NCBI GenBank assembly: GCA_036268875.1
Contig: DATATI010000021.1
Span: 124,001-188,000 of the forward strand
Source of the DNA: Polyangia bacterium
GTDB lineage: Bacteria; Myxococcota_A; Polyangia; Fen-1088
Length of the DNA stretch: 64,000 bases
Direction of reading: 5' to 3'
The stretch's first letter is position 1. Every line of letters starts with the position of its first letter. Made by a program: the position numbers and the translations under genes. Below, in pieces: positions 18,027 through 27,191 of the stretch. The notes under the pieces are model-generated. The model made no database searches. It saw nothing but the letters and a program-made list of their open reading frames with translations, and was not told the origin of the DNA.

Positions 18027-18956
18027 TTACCGAAAGACGTAGGAGTGCGAGACGCTGACGGGGCCGCCTTTGAACGGCGGCAACGCCGCTGACGCGAGCT
18101 CCTTGATCACGCAGTCGCCGGTGGGCGTGCCTTCAAAGTCGCCAGTCAGCGCCGGCGATTCGACGCTGCCGCTGGGGCTGACGGTCAGCTTCACCTGGGC
18201 GATGCCGCGGATCTGGAAGCGCCGAAAGCACTCGTGCACCTTGGACTGCAGATCGTCCAGCGCCGCGTCGACGTCTTTCAAAGCGCGATCAGGTTCGCCG
18301 TTGGCGGCGCCGCCGGCCGGCCGCGGATCGCGCTTGTTGCTGCTGCCGGTGCCGTCATCGCTGTTCGCGGCGATCGTTCCGGGACCCAGCAAGGTGTCCA
18401 GAACCGATGGCTTCTTCCCCGGCTCCTCGACGATGTCGGGGGGCGCTTCATCTTGCGTAACGATGGCCTGGGCGACGCTCTTGCTGGCGCCGAGGTGGTG
18501 CGCGGCCTTTTCTTTTTCGGCGTGCGCCGGCTCGGCGGGGACGGTCGCTTCCCGCGGCGCGGGCGCCGGAAGGGGAACAATCTCGGGACCGGCGGGGACC
18601 ACCTGTGGCGCGGCGGGCACGAAAGGCCGTTCGGCGGCGGCCTCGGCCAGCCGCGGATGCTTGGTGGGCGCGTCCAGGTACCAGAAGATGCCCAGGCCCA
18701 GCGCCATCACGCTGAGGCAGCCAATCACGCCGTAAAACCAGGGCGGAATGCCGCCGCCTGCCACCACCCGCGCGCCGACCACCGAGTCGCGGCGCGCGAC
18801 CACGCCCGACAGCTCGGCGGCGCTGACCAGCGGCGCGGTGGCGCTGGCCCGGGTGGACGCAGCGATGGCCTTCAGATCCACCAGGTCGCTGCTGTCTCCA
18901 TCAGCGGTCGGTGGCGCTGCCCGGCGGGGGACGTTGGGATCGCGCGGAGGCTTCAT
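18027..18956 (-). CDS. Single-pass membrane protein with TonB/AgmX-like C-terminal domain
   Basis: The 309 residues comprise a cytoplasmic N-terminus of about 70 residues, a transmembrane helix at about 74-94 (FYGVIGCLSVMALGLGIFWYL), a Pro/Ala/Glu linker of about 110 residues and a C-terminal domain with LQSKVHECFRRFQIRGIAQVKLTVSP, GDCVIKELASAALPPFKGG and SHSYVF. This is the TonB-C-like/AgmX-PglI layout seen in myxobacterial gliding and energy-coupling proteins. There is no ExbB/ExbD next to it. It converges on the sctJ-like gene. Role in energy transduction is inference. Confidence 0.7.
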   Translation of the reverse strand: MKPPRDPNVPRRAAPPTADGDSSDLVDLKAIAASTRASATAPLVSAAELSGVVARRDSVVGARVVAGGGIPPWFYGVIGCLSVMALGLGIFWYLDAPTKHPRLAEAAAERPFVPAAPQVVPAGPEIVPLPAPAPREATVPAEPAHAEKEKAAHHLGASKSVAQAIVTQDEAPPDIVEEPGKKPSVLDTLLGPGTIAANSDDGTGSSNKRDPRPAGGAANGEPDRALKDVDAALDDLQSKVHECFRRFQIRGIAQVKLTVSPSGSVESPALTGDFEGTPTGDCVIKELASAALPPFKGGPVSVSHSYVFR

Positions 18957-19083
18957 CCGAACGAAAATACGTTAGCACGGCCGCCAGCGCTCTGCGGCCT
19001 TCGCAAGCGCGAAAGACCGGGGAAAAGACCGGAATCCACCGGCCGCGCGCCCGGTCCGCGCCCGGGTGGCAACGTGTTTTCGC

Positions 19084-19737
19084 CTACCCGCCCAGCTTTT
19101 TCTTCAGCTCGGCCAACGCGTCGTCCACCGAGCTTTTTTGCGCCATCTCGTTCAGCTTGCGCTCGGCGGCCGCCGATTCGGCGGTGCGACCGCCGAGCTC
19201 ATCGGTCAGCGACGCCTCGGCCTCGACCGCCTCGATCTTGGTCGACATGCGTTCGAAGTCGTCAAACGCCGACGTGCCGCCGAGACCGCTGGTGCTCTTC
19301 GACGCGCGCGCTTTCTCGCGCAGGCTGCCCTGGCGCAGCTTCACGTCCTTGACCCGCGCCTCCAGCGCGCGCAGGCCAGAGGTCAGCTGGTCGACGTAGA
19401 CCTGCTGCTCTCGGAAGGATTTTTCGGCCTCGGCTTTCTCCGCATCCTTCTGGCCTTTGCGGATCAACGCTTCCTTTGCCAGGGCGTCGTCGCCGGCGCG
19501 CACCGCCGTGGCGGCGCGGTCTTCCCAGGACTTGCCTTCCACGGCCAGACCCTCGATGCGCTTTTGCAGCTGCTTTTCGCCGGCCATGCAGGCGGCGACT
19601 TCCGATCGGGCCTGGCGCGCCGAATCTTCCATGTCGCGCACCATCTGGTCGATCTCCTTGGCCGGGTCCTGCATGGCATCGATGACGTCGTTGACGTTCG
19701 ATTTGATCAGCGTGGACAGCCTTCCCAGAATTCCCAT
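19084..19737 (-). CDS. pspA: PspA/IM30 family membrane-stress protein
   Basis: Start chosen at the ATG at 19737 (MGILGRLS), giving 217 residues; the longer frame adds 12 unlikely residues. PspA hallmarks are the N-terminal amphipathic helix MGILGRLSTLIKSNVND, then DPAKEIDQMVRDMEDS, and a long coiled coil with FDDFERMSTKIEAVEAEA. PspA/IM30 proteins polymerise on damaged inner membranes and repair them. No pspBC or PspF regulator is next to it. Confidence 0.88.
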   Translation of the reverse strand: MGILGRLSTLIKSNVNDVIDAMQDPAKEIDQMVRDMEDSARQARSEVAACMAGEKQLQKRIEGLAVEGKSWEDRAATAVRAGDDALAKEALIRKGQKDAEKAEAEKSFREQQVYVDQLTSGLRALEARVKDVKLRQGSLREKARASKSTSGLGGTSAFDDFERMSTKIEAVEAEASLTDELGGRTAESAAAERKLNEMAQKSSVDDALAELKKKLGG

Positions 19738-19833
19738 GGCCTTCTCCCGCGCGGCGAGCTGCCGGCAGCGCAAGGTTAGCGTCGACCGCCCGCACTGTCG
19801 ACTGACCCGCGTGACGTGTTACGGTCAGGCTCG

Positions 19834-20829
19834 ATGCAGCTTGGGGCCTTGGTCGGACAGGATCTGGCAAAGGCGGTTCTGCGTCGCGCGGTGGCCGGCG
19901 GCCACGTCCCGCACGCCTATCTGTTCGAAGGACCGGCGGGCGTCGGCAAACGCAGCACCGCCCTGGGGTTGGCGCTGGCGCTGGCCTGCCCGGTGAAGCC
20001 GCGCGAAGGCTGCGGCGCGTGCGACACCTGCCGCCGCATCGAAAGCGGCCTGCACCCCGACGTGCCCACGTTCGTCGCCGACGGCGCGTTCATCGTCATG
20101 GAGCAAGCGCAGGCCATGGTCTCGCTGGCCCAGACGCGGCCGCACGAGGCGCCGGCCCGGGTGATCATCGTCGACGACGCCGATCGATTGAACCTGAACG
20201 CGGCCAACTGTCTGCTGAAGGCGCTGGAAGAACCGCACGCCGGCACGCACTTCGTCCTGTGCACGACCGCGCCCGAGCGCATGCTCTCGACCATTCGCTC
20301 GCGCATGCAGCGGGTGCGGTTCAAGGCGCTGGCGGTGGAGACGCTGGTGTCGCTGGCCACCGCGCAAGGGGTGGCGCCCGAGCGGGCGGCGGTGGCGGCG
20401 GTGCTGGCCGATGGATCGATCGGCGCCACGCTGACGGCGGCGTCCGCCGACGGCGACGGCGATCTATGGGCGGCGATCGACGAGCTGGAAAAAGCGGCCG
20501 CCGCGCGCGACGTCGGTCCGGTGTTCGACGCCGCTTCGGCGGTGGCCGGCGACAAGGAAAACAAGCAAGAGCTGCCGCGCACGCTGGCCTTGCTGGCCCG
20601 GATCTACCGCGACGCCCTGGTCTCGGCGGCCGGCGCGCCCGAGCTGGCCCTGTTCGGCGAGCGCGCCAGCGCGCTGGCGGCGCGCGGTGTGCCGGCGCTC
20701 GGGCGTGCGCTGGGTGCCATCGTCGAGGCGGACCTGGCGCTTGCCGCCAACACCAACGCGGTCACCGCCGTCGAGCGCCTGTTGCTGGCCCTGCGGCGCC
20801 GACCGGAAGCGCGCGGAGCCGCCCGATGA
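19834..20829 (+). CDS. holB: DNA polymerase III subunit delta'
   Basis: Clamp-loader subunit. The ATG at 19834 (331 residues) is chosen over a GTG 18 bases upstream. It has an AAA+ core with Walker A EGPAGVGKRS, a four-Cys zinc knuckle (CPVKPREGCGACDTC), the Walker B-like IIVDDADRLN, the sensor motif NCLLKALEEPHAGTHFVLCT, and the SRC-like SRMQRV arginine-finger region. The following ricT gene starts inside its stop codon (ATGA), so the two are translationally coupled. The spacing and order match the holB-ricT pair seen in many bacteria. Confidence 0.92.
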   Translation: MQLGALVGQDLAKAVLRRAVAGGHVPHAYLFEGPAGVGKRSTALGLALALACPVKPREGCGACDTCRRIESGLHPDVPTFVADGAFIVMEQAQAMVSLAQTRPHEAPARVIIVDDADRLNLNAANCLLKALEEPHAGTHFVLCTTAPERMLSTIRSRMQRVRFKALAVETLVSLATAQGVAPERAAVAAVLADGSIGATLTAASADGDGDLWAAIDELEKAAAARDVGPVFDAASAVAGDKENKQELPRTLALLARIYRDALVSAAGAPELALFGERASALAARGVPALGRALGAIVEADLALAANTNAVTAVERLLLALRRRPEARGAAR

Positions 20830-21740
20830 GCGAGCGGCAGGCCAACATTGCCGGCGTGAAGTTCCACCCCACCGGCCGGACCTTCGAGTTCGACGCCGGC
20901 CCGCTGACCCTGCGGCGCGGAGACACGGTGGTCATTCAAGATGACGGCGGCGTCGACGTGGCGACCGTCGCGGTGGGCAGCGCCTTGCGGCCGACGTCGG
21001 CCACCCTGGCGCGCGTGTTGCGCGTCGCCGACGAGCGCGACCTGCAGCGCGTGGTGGCCAACCGCCAGCGCGCCAACGAAGCGCTGGCCTACGGGCGGGA
21101 GCTGGTGCGCACCCGGCAGCTGCCGCTGAAGATGTTCCGCGCCGAGTTCCAGCACGGCGGCGGCCGCGCCACGTTCTATTTCGCGTCGGAGACGCGCATC
21201 GATTTCCGCGACCTGGTGCGCGAGCTGTCGACGCAGTTCCACGTCCGCGTCGACATGCGCCAGGTCGGCGTGCGCGACGAAGCGAAGATGGTGGGTGGCA
21301 TCGGGTCCTGCGGGCGCGAGCTATGCTGCAGCACCTTCCTGCCGCGGTTCGCGCCGGTGTCGATCAAGATGGCCAAGCACCAGAACCTGGTCTTGAACCC
21401 GACCAAGGTCTCCGGCCAGTGCGGGCGTTTGAAGTGCTGCCTGGTCTACGAAGAGGCGACCTACGTCGAGATGGCCAAGGGTCTGCCGAAGGCCGGCAAG
21501 CGCGTCACCACGCCCGACGGCATCGGCCGCGTCGGCGATCTGGACGTCTTGCAGGGGCGCATCCGGGTCTATTTCGAAGACCAGCCACCCAAGGTCTACG
21601 TCGCTGGCGAAGTGCAGGCCTTGCACCCGCCTGGCCACGACCCGGCGGCAGCGGCGACCACCGACGACGGTGACGGCAGCGACCATGGCAACGGGAATGG
21701 CGGCGGCGACCACGGATCGCCCGACCTGCCGCAGAACTGA
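20826..21740 (+). CDS. ricT: PSP1-domain protein RicT/YaaT-like
   Basis: The ATG at 20826 overlaps the holB stop by 4 bases; the product has 304 residues. It has the PSP1 signature IGSCGRELCCSTFLPRF and, downstream, SGQCGRLKCCLVYE. These paired cysteines ligate Fe-S clusters in the Bacillus Ric complex (RicA/F/T), which promotes RNase Y-dependent mRNA processing. A Gly/Asp/Asn-rich tail of about 35 residues is poorly conserved. RicA and RicF are not in the window, so the role here is by family only. Confidence 0.9.
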   Translation: MSERQANIAGVKFHPTGRTFEFDAGPLTLRRGDTVVIQDDGGVDVATVAVGSALRPTSATLARVLRVADERDLQRVVANRQRANEALAYGRELVRTRQLPLKMFRAEFQHGGGRATFYFASETRIDFRDLVRELSTQFHVRVDMRQVGVRDEAKMVGGIGSCGRELCCSTFLPRFAPVSIKMAKHQNLVLNPTKVSGQCGRLKCCLVYEEATYVEMAKGLPKAGKRVTTPDGIGRVGDLDVLQGRIRVYFEDQPPKVYVAGEVQALHPPGHDPAAAATTDDGDGSDHGNGNGGGDHGSPDLPQN

Positions 21741-21794
21741 ACGCGCGCCTTTGCTTGAGGTTCGCCCGCCGGGGCGGTACAGAAGTACGCGCCC

Positions 21795-23783
21795 ATGTCG
21801 ACGCCCACTGCGCGCTTCTTCATCACCACGCCGATCTATTACGTCAACGCCCTGCCGCACCTGGGGACGTTCTATTCGACCGTGGTGGCCGATGCCTTGG
21901 CCCGGTACCACCGGGCGCGCGACGGAAAAGACAGCACGTATTTTCTGACCGGCCTGGACGAGCACGGACAGAAGATCGAGCGCATCGCCCGCGAAAAAGG
22001 CCTGGCGCCGCAGGCCTACTGCGACGGGGTGGCGGCCGAGTTCAAGAAGATCTGGGCCCGTGCCGGCATCAGCTATTCGCGTTTCATTCGCACCACCGAC
22101 GCCGACCACCTGGCCGCCGTGGCGGAGATGTGGCAGCGCCTGGTCAAAAGCGGCGATATCTACACCGCCGACTACGACGGCCTTTACTGCGTCGGCTGCG
22201 AAGAATCGAAGACCGAGGACGACGTTATCGTCGAGAACGGCGAGAAACTGTGCCGGATCCACCACACGCCGGTCGAGCGGGTGAAGGAGAAGAATTACTT
22301 CTTCCGCCTGTCGAAGTATCAGCAGAAGTTGCTGGATTGGTATGCCAGCGCCGAACAACCCGTGCGTCCCGAATCGCGGCGTAACGAAGTGGCAGAGTTC
22401 GTGCGCGGCGGACTGCGCGACATCTCGATCTCACGCACGTCGGTCAAGTGGGGCATCCCGGTGCCGAACGATCCCCAGCACGTCATCTATGTGTGGATCG
22501 ACGCCCTGACGAATTATCTGACCGCGCTGGGCGGACCGGCGGCCGTCGAGGCCGGCTCGGGCGACGGCGTTTTCTGGTCCGCCTCGCACCACCTGATCGC
22601 CAAGGACATCCTGCGCTTTCACGCCGTGTACTGGCCGGCCATCCTGTGGTCGGCCGGACTGCCGGCGCCGAAGCAGATCTTCTGCCACGGCTATCTGACC
22701 GTGAAAGGCCAGAAGATCTCGAAGTCGATCCCCGCCACGCGCGTCGATCCAAACGCCATCGCCGACGCGCTGGGCATCGATCCGATTCGCTACTTCGTTC
22801 TGCGCGAATACACGCTGGGCGGTGACGGCGACTTCACGTACGAGGCGCTGTTTCAGCGATACGAGTCCGATCTGGGGAACGACCTGGGGAATTTGTTGAA
22901 CCGGACCGTGTCGATGGCGCACCGGTATTTGGGCGGCGTGGTGCCGAAGTTCGAGTACCCGCCCGACGCTGACGACAATGAGACAACAGCTATAGCTGAT
23001 CGTGCGAAGGCCGAAGAGGCCTGGACCGATTTTTCGCCGTCGCGCGCGCTTGAAGCAACCTGGCAACTGGTGCGTCATCTCAACCGCCAAATCGAAATGA
23101 GAAAGCCCTGGAACCTGGCCAAGGATCCCAATGATCCCGAGCGTCGAGAGCTGAAGTTTCTGCTGGCTCAGTGCTGCGAAGCCTTGCGCTGGGCGGCGCT
23201 GATGGTCGCGCCGGCGATGCCGACGGCGGCGAAAGAGATCTTGCGCCAACTGGGACGCTCGGCCGACGAAGGCACTTGGCCGACGGCGTGGAACTGGCCG
23301 GGCGGAACACTCGAACAACCGCAACCGATCTTCCCGCGCATTGAACCGGAAAAACAAGCGGCGCTGATCGCCCGTTGGATGCCCGCCGAGGCGCCGGCGC
23401 CCGCGACCGCCACCGCCACCGCCAAACCATCCGCGCCCGCCGCCGACCCAACCCCGCCCGCCGAGATCGCCCTCGACGACTTCGCCAAGATCGATCTGCG
23501 GGTGGCCAAGGTCGTCGCCTGCGAACGCGTGCCGAAGGCCGACAAGCTGCTGAAGCTGACGCTGGACGTGGGCAGCGAACAGCGCACGGTGGTCTCGGGC
23601 ATCGCCCTCGCCTATTCACCCGAGCAGATGGTGGGGCGCACGGTGATCTATCTCGCGAACCTGAAGCCGGCGAAGATCCGCGGCGTGCTGTCGCAGGGAA
23701 TGATCCTGGCCGCGGGCGATGCCGACGTGCTGGGGTTGTCGGCGCTGGATCGCGACGTGGCGCCGGGCACGAAGGTTCGCTGA
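21795..23783 (+). CDS. metG: Methionyl-tRNA synthetase with C-terminal tRNA-binding domain
   Basis: Charges tRNA-Met. The 662 residues include the class I HIGH-like PHLGT near residue 21, a zinc-binding knuckle (CVGCEESK, then LCRIHH), the catalytic VKGQKISKS (KMSKS variant), an anticodon-binding helical domain ending near 520, and an EMAP/Arc1p-like domain at about 555-662 (DFAKIDLRVAKVVACERVPK). A Pro/Ala linker (APAPATATATAK) joins the last two. The start ATG follows ricT by 54 bp, completing a holB-ricT-metG block. Confidence 0.95.
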   Translation: MSTPTARFFITTPIYYVNALPHLGTFYSTVVADALARYHRARDGKDSTYFLTGLDEHGQKIERIAREKGLAPQAYCDGVAAEFKKIWARAGISYSRFIRTTDADHLAAVAEMWQRLVKSGDIYTADYDGLYCVGCEESKTEDDVIVENGEKLCRIHHTPVERVKEKNYFFRLSKYQQKLLDWYASAEQPVRPESRRNEVAEFVRGGLRDISISRTSVKWGIPVPNDPQHVIYVWIDALTNYLTALGGPAAVEAGSGDGVFWSASHHLIAKDILRFHAVYWPAILWSAGLPAPKQIFCHGYLTVKGQKISKSIPATRVDPNAIADALGIDPIRYFVLREYTLGGDGDFTYEALFQRYESDLGNDLGNLLNRTVSMAHRYLGGVVPKFEYPPDADDNETTAIADRAKAEEAWTDFSPSRALEATWQLVRHLNRQIEMRKPWNLAKDPNDPERRELKFLLAQCCEALRWAALMVAPAMPTAAKEILRQLGRSADEGTWPTAWNWPGGTLEQPQPIFPRIEPEKQAALIARWMPAEAPAPATATATAKPSAPAADPTPPAEIALDDFAKIDLRVAKVVACERVPKADKLLKLTLDVGSEQRTVVSGIALAYSPEQMVGRTVIYLANLKPAKIRGVLSQGMILAAGDADVLGLSALDRDVAPGTKVR

Positions 23784-23812
23784 AACGGACGCACCACCGC
23801 AGGCTGGGCCAA

Positions 23813-23832
23813 TTACGCAAAACTTTTCGTAA
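23813..23832. promoter_or_regulatory. Near-perfect palindrome TTACG-C-AAAA-C-TTTT-CGTAA
   Basis: The arms TTACG/CGTAA and AAAA/TTTT are symmetrical except for one extra C. It lies 29 bp after the metG stop and about 75 bp before the mbnP-like gene. It could be an operator for the mbnP-mbnH pair or a weak terminator of metG; there is no GC-rich stem, which argues against a classic intrinsic terminator. Confidence 0.35.
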
Positions 23833-23906
23833 AAACCGCCCGCTCAGCGACGGAAAATCGATCGTCGCGGCCGTCATTGCAGTGAGCGCCGATCGTCTGC
23901 CAAATC

Positions 23907-24878
23907 ATGCTGCCCCATTGGCCATTGAATCGTCGGTTCCTCGCGCCGCTGACGCTGTTGCTGAGCCTATCGACAGCGGCGGGATGTCAAGCGGGCGATC
24001 CCGGCGCCGGCGCCGGAACCGGCGGCAGCGGCGGTCAGGGTCCGTCACCCGAGCTGGACGCCGCCCTGGAAACCGGCGGCGAGCTGCCGGTGGCCAAGGA
24101 CCAGTGCCCGCAGTTGCCGGTTCCCATTCGCACCGACGGCGCAATCTTTGAGATCCCCATCGCCCTGCAGCTGGCGGGCAAGGTGATGCGCTTCGGCGAC
24201 ACCAACGTCGCTGCCGACGGCGAGACGGTGACGCCGCTGAACGTCCGCTTCTATCTATCGAACGTCGTGCTGACCAAGACCGACGGTGGCGGCCCGATCC
24301 CCGTCGACATCGTCAGCGCGACCGGAACGCCACTGCCTTACGGCGTGCACTTTTACACCGGCGATGATCCGACATCGCACATGCTGCGCGTGCGTGCGCC
24401 GGCCGGGTCATACAGCGGAATCCGTTTTTCGTTCGGCTTGCCCGACGGGTGCAACGAAGACGCAGCCCCCAAGAACGCGCCCCTGTCGGACGCGTCGCAG
24501 ATGACCTGGCCGCACGGGTTCGGGTTCCTGTTCTTCCGCTACGAAGGCCGCGTGTCCGCACCCGGCGACGGCGGCAGCACCGCTGGCGACGGCGGCGACG
24601 CCAATCAAAACGCCACCACGATTCCGACGGCGGTGCACATGGGCGGGTTTCCCGGAGTGCTCGGCGCGCCGGTGATTGCGATCAGCGCGCCGCTGTCCGT
24701 GCCCGCCACAGGCAACGCGCCCACGCTGCAGCTGGTGATGGACGCCGTCTTCAAAGGCGCCACCACCGACGTCAAGAGCGCGCTGCCGATCCCGCCGCCG
24801 CCTGGCACCGAAGCGACCTTGGGCGAAAATCTGCGCCAGGCAGCCGCTCATTTGACCTTGTTCGTGCTGGCGCCTTGA
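23907..24878 (+). CDS. mbnP: MbnP-family lipoprotein
   Basis: The 323-residue product has a signal with lipobox AAGC (Cys27), then a Gly-rich linker and a beta-sandwich domain. Family signatures are VRFYLSNVVLT, PAGSYSGIRFSFGLP and QMTWPHGFGFLFFRYEG. The family is known from methanotrophs: MbnP carries a tryptophan converted to kynurenine by the diheme enzyme MbnH, creating a copper-binding site. The Trp in QMTWPHG is the obvious candidate. The next gene overlaps this stop (TGATG) and encodes the diheme partner, which strongly supports the call. No methanobactin precursor is evident, so the role is likely copper handling in general. Confidence 0.82.
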   Translation: MLPHWPLNRRFLAPLTLLLSLSTAAGCQAGDPGAGAGTGGSGGQGPSPELDAALETGGELPVAKDQCPQLPVPIRTDGAIFEIPIALQLAGKVMRFGDTNVAADGETVTPLNVRFYLSNVVLTKTDGGGPIPVDIVSATGTPLPYGVHFYTGDDPTSHMLRVRAPAGSYSGIRFSFGLPDGCNEDAAPKNAPLSDASQMTWPHGFGFLFFRYEGRVSAPGDGGSTAGDGGDANQNATTIPTAVHMGGFPGVLGAPVIAISAPLSVPATGNAPTLQLVMDAVFKGATTDVKSALPIPPPPGTEATLGENLRQAAAHLTLFVLAP

Positions 24879-25957
24879 TGGCGAGCGGCGCACCGAACGC
24901 TCGCCGCCAGGGTTCGGCGCTGGGGTTGGTGCTGGCCGCGACGGTGATCGTTGGCTGCGCTGGATCGACGCCGGGCGCTGAAATGGTTCCGCCGATGCCG
25001 CTGGCGCTGTCGGCAGCGGCCGCGCCGCCCGGCTTTCCCACCGGTGGCGTGGCGTCGACCGCCCCCGCCGACAGTCCGCTGACCGAAGCCCGCGCTCAGC
25101 TCGGTCGTTCCTTGTTTTACGATCGACGTCTGTCGCGCACGGCGGAGATTGCCTGCGCCAGCTGCCATCAGCAGAAGTTCGCCTTCGCCGACTCCGTCGC
25201 CGTCTCGGCGGGCGTCGAGGGTCGGCACGGCACGCGCAACGCGCCGGCGCTGGTCAATCTGGCCTGGAACAGCACGTTCTTCTGGGACGGGCGCGCGCGC
25301 TCGCTGGAAGAACAGGCGGGCATGCCGATCGAAAATCCCGTCGAGATGGACCTGTCGCTGGCCGACGCCGTCGTGCGCCTGAACGCCGATGTCGCGTCGG
25401 TGTCGGCGTTCACCGCTGCCTTCGACCAGCCGCCTTCAGCCGAGACGCTGCGCCAGGCGCTGGCCAGTTTCGTGCGGACCCTGGTCAGCGGCGACAGCCC
25501 GTACGATCGCCATTTGCGCGGCGACGACAGCGCCTTCGGCGATTCCCAGCGGCACGGCGAAGCGCTGTTTTTTTCCGACAGGACAGCCTGCTTTCACTGC
25601 CACCCGGCCGGCGAACTGACCAACGACGGCCTCTTCAACAACGGCAGCTACACCGAAGGAGGCGATCCCGGCCGGCAGATGGTGACCGGCCTGCCGGGCG
25701 ACCTCGGAAAGTTCAAGGTCCCCGGCCTGCGCAACGTCGCCGCCAGCGCGCCGTACATGCACGACGGCTCGGTCCCGACGCTGCAGGCGGTGATCGATCA
25801 GTACGCGCGCGGCGGCCGCGGCCACCCCAGCACCGACCCGCAGATCGCGCCGCTGTCACTGACCGACGGCGAAAAAGCTGACCTCTTGGCGTTCCTGCGC
25901 GCGCTGACGGACGACGGGTTTCTCAGCGACGGCCGCTTCGCCGAGCCCGCCCGCTGA
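24878..25957 (+). CDS. mbnH: MbnH-like diheme cytochrome c peroxidase-family protein
   Basis: The ATG at 24878 overlaps the mbnP-like stop (TGATG); the product has 359 residues with lipobox VIVGC. Two c-type heme sites are present: CASCHQQKFAFAD and CFHCHPAGEL. Further features are GRSLFYDRRLS, NAPALVNLAWNSTFFWDGR and the C-terminal APYMHDGS with a distal heme-ligand Met. This is the CcpA/MauG/MbnH superfamily. Pairing with an MbnP protein argues for MbnH, which forms a bis-Fe(IV) state and oxidises a partner Trp. As a lipoprotein it would act in the periplasm. The heme-ligand assignment is family knowledge. Confidence 0.85.
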   Translation: MASGAPNARRQGSALGLVLAATVIVGCAGSTPGAEMVPPMPLALSAAAAPPGFPTGGVASTAPADSPLTEARAQLGRSLFYDRRLSRTAEIACASCHQQKFAFADSVAVSAGVEGRHGTRNAPALVNLAWNSTFFWDGRARSLEEQAGMPIENPVEMDLSLADAVVRLNADVASVSAFTAAFDQPPSAETLRQALASFVRTLVSGDSPYDRHLRGDDSAFGDSQRHGEALFFSDRTACFHCHPAGELTNDGLFNNGSYTEGGDPGRQMVTGLPGDLGKFKVPGLRNVAASAPYMHDGSVPTLQAVIDQYARGGRGHPSTDPQIAPLSLTDGEKADLLAFLRALTDDGFLSDGRFAEPAR

Positions 25958-25976
25958 AACTGGTTCGGCACGCCGA

Positions 25977-27191
25977 ATGCTGTGTTCAAATCGTATGGTG
26001 CTCACCAAGGCCCGCAAGCGATCGAAGCCGCTCCCGACCGTCGGGAATCTGATAAGCAGCGACGCCGCCGTCGTGCTGGCGTCGCTGATGGCGTCGATTC
26101 TCAGCTTCGGCTGCGGCCGCTCCGACACCGATCAGCCGGTCGAGGTGTCGGCCCTGTGCGCCGCGCCGGCGACCACCCGGACGCCGCCTTTTTCCGTGGA
26201 ATTTCATTTCAGGGCCAGCGACGGCAGCCCGGTGTTCTTGCACCAGAGCTGCATTGGGGTCGACTTCGGCGTCAGCTCGTGTGCGTCTGGATTTCGCGAG
26301 GCGCTGGGCCCGACGGCCGGGTGCGGCGGCTGCGATTGCGACACCGGGACGTGCACGAGCGTCTTGTGCGGCGGGTGCAACCCGGACGCGGGGATCGCCG
26401 TCAACGCCGGCACCTGGCTGTCGCAACCGTGGGACGGGTTCAGCTCGGAGCTGTTGTTGAAAGGCAACGGGCAGTGCTGGCGCTCGCGCGCGCTGACGGC
26501 GGGAAAATACCGGGTGGCGATCCGCGCGTTTGCCAGCCAGACCGACGCCCAGGCCGGCACGAGCGGCTGGACCGTCACGCAGGATTTCGACCTGCCGGCG
26601 CCCGACGACGTCGTCGACGTTCCGCTGGGATCGTTCCGCCCGGACACCTGCGATCCCGACCCGCTGGCCGCCGCGCCGACCTGCACGGGCGTCGAAGGGC
26701 GCGCCACCGTCTGCAACCTGGGGCAGACGATCGCCTTCAACTGGAACGGCGGCCTGGTCGGCTTCGCCGATTCGTCCTCGGTGGCGCCGCCGGCCGCCTT
26801 CACCAGTCACCGCGACTTCTTCCAGCCCCAGCCCCCACCGATGCCCATTGATTGCGCCGCAGCCATCCCGCGCTGTTCGGCGGACGCGCGGGTGGTGACC
26901 ACGTCCGATGTGACCAAGGCGCTGGCAGCGCCGTCGGTGGCCAGCGCCTTCGCGGCGCCGATGCCTCTTTACGGGGTGGACGAACGACCCACCGACGGCG
27001 CGATCTTCGTCGTCTCGCGGCCAGACGGTAAATCCATCGGCATCGGCGGACCCTGCGATGCCAGCGCCGGCTCCCTGCCTTGCGGTCGTCCGCTGACGGA
27101 CGATCTGCGCGCCCTGTCGACGCTCTTCTTCAATCTGAAGAGCCAGCTGACCACCCGCGATTGCCCGTCCTTCGCCTTGCCCGGTATTTGA
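25977..27191 (+). CDS. Cys-rich lipoprotein downstream of the MbnP/MbnH pair
   Basis: The 404-residue product begins with a positively charged stretch, a hydrophobic segment AAVVLASLMASILSFGC with lipobox FGC (Cys46), then an unrecognised domain. Residues 116-134 hold a compact cluster CGGCDCDTGTCTSVLCGGC (six Cys at 116, 119, 121, 126, 131, 134), resembling a metal-binding knuckle. A beta-strand-rich region with KYRVAIRAFASQTDAQAGTS follows. The start at the ATG at 25977 or 25995 is uncertain. It lies 19 bp after mbnH on the same strand, so it is probably the third gene of that operon. I do not recognise a named family. Confidence 0.65.
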   Translation: MLCSNRMVLTKARKRSKPLPTVGNLISSDAAVVLASLMASILSFGCGRSDTDQPVEVSALCAAPATTRTPPFSVEFHFRASDGSPVFLHQSCIGVDFGVSSCASGFREALGPTAGCGGCDCDTGTCTSVLCGGCNPDAGIAVNAGTWLSQPWDGFSSELLLKGNGQCWRSRALTAGKYRVAIRAFASQTDAQAGTSGWTVTQDFDLPAPDDVVDVPLGSFRPDTCDPDPLAAAPTCTGVEGRATVCNLGQTIAFNWNGGLVGFADSSSVAPPAAFTSHRDFFQPQPPPMPIDCAAAIPRCSADARVVTTSDVTKALAAPSVASAFAAPMPLYGVDERPTDGAIFVVSRPDGKSIGIGGPCDASAGSLPCGRPLTDDLRALSTLFFNLKSQLTTRDCPSFALPGI

